DNA of 64,000 nucleotides, taken from positions 334,646,793-334,710,792 of the forward strand of contig NC_081408.1 in assembly GCF_030272615.1 (NCBI RefSeq), in the 5' to 3' direction. Every line of letters starts with the position of its first letter. Position 1 is the first letter of the stretch. The position numbers and the translations under genes were made by a program. Origin of the DNA: Cryptomeria japonica. Lineage: Eukaryota > Streptophyta > Pinopsida > Cupressales > Cupressaceae. Below are positions 57,954-64,000 of the stretch, one piece after another. The notes under the pieces were generated by a model. That model did no database searches. It saw only the letters and a program-made list of their open reading frames with translations, and had not been told where the DNA came from.

Positions 57954-58959
57954 GCTTGTCTCAGATCTACCCTTCTATTGCAAATTATCAATTCATATTT
58001 GTGCTTTAATTCTGAAAATTAAGTGGTTAAGTGTCAAAACCCTAATTTTTAAAACCCTCTTGATTCAACCTTTGACCGATAATTTCACTGATCAAAACTT
58101 CTCCAAATCAGCTGTAACTTTGGATTCCGCAATAAAATCATAATATCTTTCATCCCTGAAAATTTGGAAAAAAGTTGCGAGGACCATGTGCACCCCGAGC
58201 GCCATCGTCCCCGACATTTTTTCTGAAATTTTGGGAGTTAGATCCTACTATATTTTTCTGCTAAAATCCAAAATTTTGGCTGATTTCATCAATTCTAACA
58301 CTTTCAAAATTAAAGTCAAAGTTGGTCTAGTGATTGCTTGGATTAAGGCTTCTAATCATTCAAAAATTGTTGAAATTGAAATTTTGTGTCGAAATTGTGT
58401 TCTTACTGTCCTAAATCTGAAAAGTGTGTTGGCATTCATTCAAAATTTCAGTGCTTTATTCAAATTCTTGCAATTTGTGACTTTCGAAATTAAATGATTA
58501 ATTACAACAACTTTGATTTCCGCTTTCAAAATTGAATTATGCATGAAATTAAGTCAACTTTTAAATTTCAAAGCCTGCATTGCTTTTAGTATTCCCTCTA
58601 AAATCATAAAATTCAAAATTTTAGTTTCCCTCTCTTTTTCAAAATTCAAATTTTGCATTTTTCAACAATCTTGGTAGGGTTCAATTTTGAGATTGCAACT
58701 TTAATTTGGCCTATCTACGGATCATAAAATCACTCAATTTTTTCAGATTAGCTTTAAAATCATCATAACTTTCATCTCTGAAAATTTCAAAAAAAGTTGC
58801 GAGGACCGTGTGCACACCGTTCGCCACAGTCCCTGACATTTTTTTCAAAATTTCGGGAGATTGTCGTGATTGCATTTAATAGCTTAAATCCAGGAGATTG
58901 GCTGATTTTATTGAAATTTGCTACATCTAAATTCAAAATCTTCTCTCCCTCTCTAATGC
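57954..58959 (+). other. Leader of copy A3, resumed after element C
   Basis: Continues from 50093. Stem-loops at 58181-58210 (GGACCATG form) and 58803-58832 (arms GGACCGTG/CACAGTCC, one mismatch). The leader frame has a TGA at 58495-58497. Confidence 0.6.
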
Positions 58960-61900
58960 ATGAGTTTTACAACAATAAGCCCTACTTACAATATTCCCGT
59001 TAGACGAAGCCTTAGAATTAAGTCTTTCCAAGGTTTAATTACTGAGGAGATGGAACCTAATTTGAATGGCCTCTTTAACGAGGACACGGGTAATTCCTCT
59101 AATCCTCTTAATGATGAAGAAGCTCTCCATGAGGTTTCTGTAGAACAACTTTCAAAATTGGATAACCAATTTGATGATTTTCAGCAATGGATGTCTGAAG
59201 AGTATCCCGATAGTCAAGCTCTTTCATTAATTGAGGGTCTAAAACGTATGGTTCAAAGTGATAAGAATGGAATTGATATTTTGTGTGGTATTGCACACAT
59301 TGTGGATTCGAATGTGATGCCTATGAAGAGTTGTGTTGAAACTTTATGTTATACACAACCTCCCACTCAAGTTAATCATTCTATTCCTTTGACAACTTCT
59401 ATTGCTAGCATATCTACCTTTACATCAAACATAATGACTACTTCTATACAAGACATTCCACCTATGATCACCAGTCATGGGGGCAATCCTTCCTCTTTAA
59501 TTAACCCTCTTCCTTCATTCAATCCAACTTCTTCATTCATTCCTTCAATGAGTGTCCCTATTACATCTCCACAAATGAACATGACGCAAGGGGGCAATTC
59601 ATTTAACCATTCCATTCCTCCTTGTGGTGCTCCTCTTTTCCAATCCTCTCCTATGACTAACTATCATAGTGTCCCGCCACCTTACTCTCAATCAATACCT
59701 TCTTTCAATAACATAATACCTCCATCACAATCTAACACGTCTAATATGAACTCTTCGACTGAAGCGACCATTAATAATCTTGCACAAATTGTCTCTTCTT
59801 TACAGCAACAAATTGCCTCTATGAATCAATCTAAGTTTAGTGTCCCCACATTTGATGTTGCGAGCCCACTTTCACTTGACATTGTTCGAGCTATCCCTCC
59901 TAAACATGTTGAAATCCCGCATTTGGAGCTTTATAATGGTAAAGGTGATCCTCTAACACATGTTAAGAATTTTCAAACAATATGTACCGATTTTGCTTAT
60001 GACCAAAGGTTGCTTGCAAAACTGTTTACTAGGACATTAAGAGATAAAGCCCTACAATAGCAATGCTCGTTGCCTTCTTATTCTATTACTTCTTTCGAAC
60101 AACTTGCAAACGCTTTTATTCAACAATTTCAAAACAATATAAGTCCTAAAGTTACTTTGATTGATTTAATGCATTGTAAACAAGGTGTTAAAGAAAAAGT
60201 GACTGATTTCATTGGTAGATATAAGCATTTGTAAGCTCAAATTTCTTTTCCAGTGCCTGACAATGATATTCAAAGAATCTTTATTTCTAATTTACAAAAA
60301 GATATTAGAGAAAAACTTCTGTTTTCTGAGTTTACTTCTTTCCAATAGTTGTGCGCAACTCTTCACAATTATCAATTGACTGTGAGTCAAATGGAACAAG
60401 CAAATCCTATGGCTCTGAGTGATAAGGGTGATAGTAGTCAACAACCATTTGGAAAGTTTAAACCGAATAGAGAGTCCATTAAGTTCAATGAAAACATCAT
60501 CAACAACAATGTGAATGCAGCATCAGGTGTGCCTCCTATTTCTAAGTTTTTCAAGAAAGAAAGAAAGTTTACTCCTTTGAATGAATCATTGCATAGTATT
60601 ATGAATAAGTTATTGGAACAAAATGTGCTTACTCTCCCTCCTGTAAAGCAAATAGATTCTTCAAATATTAATTCACCCTATTTTGATAACAAATCTTTTT
60701 GTCAATTTCATCGTCAACTTGGGCATGATACTGAAAACTGTTTTGCTTTAAAGGGTAAAATTCAAGATTTGATTGATAATAATACTATCTCTGTTTCTGG
60801 TATGAATGATAAAGGCAACACATCTGTAGCTCCTCCTAACCAAAATCTTAAGATTTTTACTGATCCATTACCTTCTCATACCTCTAATGTGATTGAGACT
60901 AATGATTCCTCTTTCTCATCTGATGGTCTTGTGTCTATGACTCCGAATGTGATTAACTTTGTAGAGCAGGAAGAAAACCCTAAAGAACCTTCCATCACAT
61001 TTGATTCCAGTGAAACTATCAGGGCACCTGATTGTCCTTTATATATAGTTGCAAAAGTCAAGAATACACCTTGTCGTGGAGTGCTTATTGATCCTGCTTG
61101 CATGGTTAATGTTATTACTGAAGAATTTCTTTTTACTTTGCAATTGAATCAAGTGATCTATGACAAAACAAATGTGGTTGTGAAATTATTTGATGTATTT
61201 TCTTCTCTTGCAATTGGTTCTATTACATTACCTATTGAGGTCCATAACAAGTCCCTTGATGTGAGCTTTGCTATTATTCCTTCATCCGAACAATTTCATG
61301 TGAAGCTAGGCTGTCCTTGGCTATCTTCCATGAAAGCTATTGCTTCTCCTATTCATAAATGCTTGAAATTTCCCCATAATGGTGAAGTTTTTACTGTCAA
61401 TCATAGTCTCTTTAAACCAACTGAAAGAACTTCTAGCGTTCCTATTGATTATTTTTGGCCTAAACAATTCCAATCTCTACCACCGCGAAGTGATCATCTT
61501 TTCAAATCTTATCAAAAGTGGAAAACAGATATGATCCTATCTCTAAGTGAACCTAGAACACCCAAACTTGATATTCCTATCGTTCTTGAGAAGGAAGTTC
61601 TTCCTTTGAAAGATAAAACTAATGTCTTTCCTCAAGAAGATTCCCAACCCATTCCTATGGATGTGACTATGTCTATGTCTAATAAACTTTCTAAAAGTAG
61701 ACCTATACCTCCTCATCATTATGGACTTGGTCTCCTTCCTAAACCAAATATTCCTCCTTTATATGGATCAGTTCCTCCTCCTTCCTGTTATGGAGAGAAG
61801 AGACCTTCCTCTTCTCCTATTATCTAGCGTAAGAGACCACAACCCAAACACCCAAGTGATAAGGATGAGAACATTCCTCCTCCTCAATCTTCTCCACTTC

Positions 61901-62391
61901 CTGCTAAGACTAGACGAAATCGTTCTGCGTGCGAACAATGATGAAAGTGTCATCTTAGAGCTCAAGCAGCTGCTTCTCAAACTTTACAATCCCCAAAAAC
62001 ACCTTCAACAAGCATTATTCCATTTTCTCCAAAATCTCCTAAACATAAGATGCATGACGGTCTTGATCCTGTGCGAGTTAAAGATCCTATTTTTATAAAT
62101 CTTGATGATGGTATAGATGAAAATGTTATTCATGATGAAAATGTTAGTTCTCTTGCTTCTGATAGTGAATATGAATATGTTGATGTTGATAACCATTTAT
62201 CTAATGAATTTTCTAAAGCACTTATCCTAGCTCCTAGACAAGAACAACATGGCTTGGAACATGAACATAGCCCTTGTTTGGATCTTGTGATAGCTCCATC
62301 TACTGTGTTGAATGTTCCTCCTCTAGCGTGTTTCCTGCCTTCCTGAAATATTGATCAGCAAGATCGGGGGGTGGATGACGTGCTGGACTAG
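58960..62391 (+). pseudogene. gag-protease-like polyprotein, copy A3
   Basis: 1,144 codons, the same length as A1 and A2. Shared stops after RYKHL, SFQ and SSSPII (61825-61827). Own stops: TAG 60058-60060 (after DKALQ, where other copies have Trp) and TGA 62344-62346 (after FLPS). The knuckle reads CQFHRQLGHDTENC; the protease place is LIDPACMVNV. Otherwise as A1. Confidence 0.82.
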
Positions 62392-63135
62392 TTTTATTAG
62401 CATAGCAGACTCTCTCCTCCTCTCTTTTGTCACTTCTTCTATGTGTTATTCTCATTCTTCTATTTGTTGTCCTTAGTGTTGTCTACTTGAGGACGATGCA
62501 AAGCATTGAGATCTCTTTTGGTCTCTCTCATGTGGACTCAAAAGACACATGTGTTCCCTTCTGCTAGGTGACTTTCCTTGATTGGGGAATGAAGAACAAT
62601 TATGCATACGTACATATGATATACATGAATTATCATACAGCATACTGACCCCGAGGAAAGCGAAGTCACCTCGTGCTTTGTGTTTTGTGTCTATTATCCT
62701 TGGGTTTATCTCACACTGGGGGGCTAAATCTTTGTGATAACGTGCTCCTTTCCCTTCTCATTTCTTATGTGTACCACTACCTTAAAGCAATCACCCCCGT
62801 TGAGGCATGTGTGATCGATTTAATGTAGGGGGGCATACACCCCGTCTATCCCTTCAGGATACTTGAAAACTTCTTGGTGAACTGAGCTTTGCCTTGAAAA
62901 TTTTTGGTATTTTTCTTACATGACTCATAGTGAGGGAACCTTACTACTGATAGTCATAGTTCTCCCTCATGATCTTCCCTTTTACTTTGTCAATTGAAGT
63001 CGTAAGATCCTTAGTCCATTGGGGGCTTGGTGTATCTTGCCTCCTTGACGTGGTGAAAGTCTTTCAATGTTGTTTCCTTGTACTTTACCGGAAGTATGAG
63101 CATATGCTTATACTCCCACTAAAGTGGGGGCTAAA
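62392..63135 (+). other. 3' untranslated region and PPT of copy A3
   Basis: Non-coding; PPT-like CTAAAGTGGGGGCTAAA at 63119-63135. Confidence 0.7.
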
Positions 63136-63828
63136 TGTAGCGTCCTAAAATTGTGACACTTGCAATTTCAACTACATTTGGGTCTTCATGATGGCGACAC
63201 AACATTGAACCTAAATTCAGACTCTGAAACTCGTCCATGACATCAAAAACTGCATTTTTCAGCACCCTGACCTGATCCTCCTTGCACCCTACTGTCCCTG
63301 GAGGTGGGACCATGGCGCCCAGCACCCTGGTCCTTCAGGACTAGGGTGCCCAGTGCCTTGGTCCCCCAGGACCATGGCGCCCAGTGCCCTGGTCCCTAGC
63401 CCTATTTTGGGCTCGGTCTCTTAGGGGGCTTCGGGTCTTTATGTTTGCAATTCGGGAAACATTGTTTCCTGGTCGGCCCAAGGTCGGAAAAATCAGTCTT
63501 TCAACCCTAATTGGAACATATATAAACTACATTTCCCCTCTCAGAAAGGGTAGATGAAAAGAGGAAGGATATATGTGTACAAGACGCAGAAGCGATATTC
63601 AAACATTCAAGCATTCAAGCATTCAAGCATTCCTTCAAGCAATTGATCATTCTAAGTCTCCATTCAAAGCTAAGTGTTGCATTCAAGACAAGGATTCAAC
63701 CATTGAAGAGGAGATCACTTACAACATACAACATACAAAAACATTTACACCTTCACATGTAAGAATACAAACATTCTTACAACAAGGTATCAGTACTTGT
63801 TTACATTACAAACATTTACATTTACAGC
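63136..63828 (+). repeat. Family A LTR 4, truncated
   Basis: Matches the first 690 bp of the other LTRs (hairpin units at about 63310-63400, TATA 63519-63526, octamer repeat), then breaks off at 63829. Confidence 0.85.
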
Positions 63829-64000
63829 TGTAACATCAGAATTAGGAATCATCAAAACATAAGTAGATCAATCAAAACACAAGACATGATAGCTCAATCA
63901 AAAGAACATTCATTGAAATGAACCTAATTCCAAGCACACTCAATAGAGGCATAAAAACAAAGCATTTAAAAGAACATATCATGCAAACCATATAGCAATT
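63829..64000. mobile_element. Start of another insertion into LTR 4
   Basis: At 63829 the LTR is replaced by TGTAACATCAGAATTAGG and unrelated AT-rich DNA to the window edge. The TG start suggests an LTR end; family and orientation cannot be told. Confidence 0.45.

Larger units (their letters stand above)
35409..63828 (+). mobile_element. Tandem array of family A: four LTRs and three internal regions
   Basis: LTRs start at 35409, 42007, 48635 and 63136, spaced 6,598, 6,628 and 14,501 bp; the last spacing is 6.6 kb once the nested element C (7,860 bp) is taken out. Each internal region has a PBS, a structured leader, one gag-protease-like frame of 1,144 codons and a shared PPT before the next LTR. 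No RT, RNase H or integrase exists, so the family is non-autonomous (TR-GAG-like, but with a protease-like domain). The copies share several stop codons, which points to duplication by LTR-LTR recombination rather than separate insertions. Confidence 0.85.

Noticed and set aside
60052-60066. CAA TAG CAA context in copy A3, like a viral readthrough site
   Set aside because: The other copies have Trp (TGG) here; it is a private nonsense change, so a recoding role is unlikely.
1-64000. tRNA, rRNA or other structural RNA genes
   Set aside because: None recognised; the tRNA-like words are primer binding sites next to LTRs.

Overview
This is a window of plant nuclear DNA made almost entirely of nested retrotransposons; I see no host single-copy gene, tRNA, rRNA or CRISPR array. 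The elements are plant types: a Tat/Ogre-like Ty3-gypsy with an extra RNase H, a plant LINE (DUF4283-like ORF1 with CCHC knuckle; endonuclease, RT and RNase H in ORF2), a copia-style LTR element, and a plant-mobile-domain fragment. Such density suggests a large, repeat-rich seed-plant genome, perhaps a conifer, but the species cannot be fixed from sequence alone.

Layout. (1) 1-15597, minus strand: an Ogre/Tat-like element with a very long 5' LTR (9762-15597, about 5.8 kb), a PBS at 9740-9757, then gag, protease, an extra RNase H, RT, a vestigial RNase H and integrase running down to 2722. Its 3' LTR (1-2574) is cut by the window edge. A long decayed reading frame of about 1.2 kb-codons lies inside the LTR itself. 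(2) 15598-19137: old LTR debris, a plant-mobile-domain pseudogene on the minus strand, and the 3' end of a plus-strand element 'B'. (3) 19138-20691 plus 35252-35408: the LTR of B, split by a copia-like non-autonomous element (20692-35251, minus strand, 5-bp target duplication GTGTG). That element is itself split by an 8.1-kb LINE (22499-30639, plus strand, 19-bp target duplication). The LINE carries a third long decayed ORF downstream of ORF2. (4) 35409-63828: a tandem array of family 'A' with four LTRs and three internal regions (period about 6.6 kb), plus strand. Family A encodes only gag and a protease-like domain. A complete minus-strand member of the same family ('C', 50094-57953) sits inside the third leader. 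At 63829 another insertion begins.

Inferred order: B, then copia into B, then LINE into copia; family A landed in the B-derived sequence, was amplified in tandem by LTR-LTR recombination (the copies share stop codons), and C later inserted into copy 3. All coding regions except the Tat-like gag frame carry stops or frameshifts. The least explained features are the LTR-embedded ORF, the LINE ORF3, and a repeated GGACC...GGTCC stem-loop with a GTGCAC palindrome in the LTR and leader of family A and in the LTR of B.
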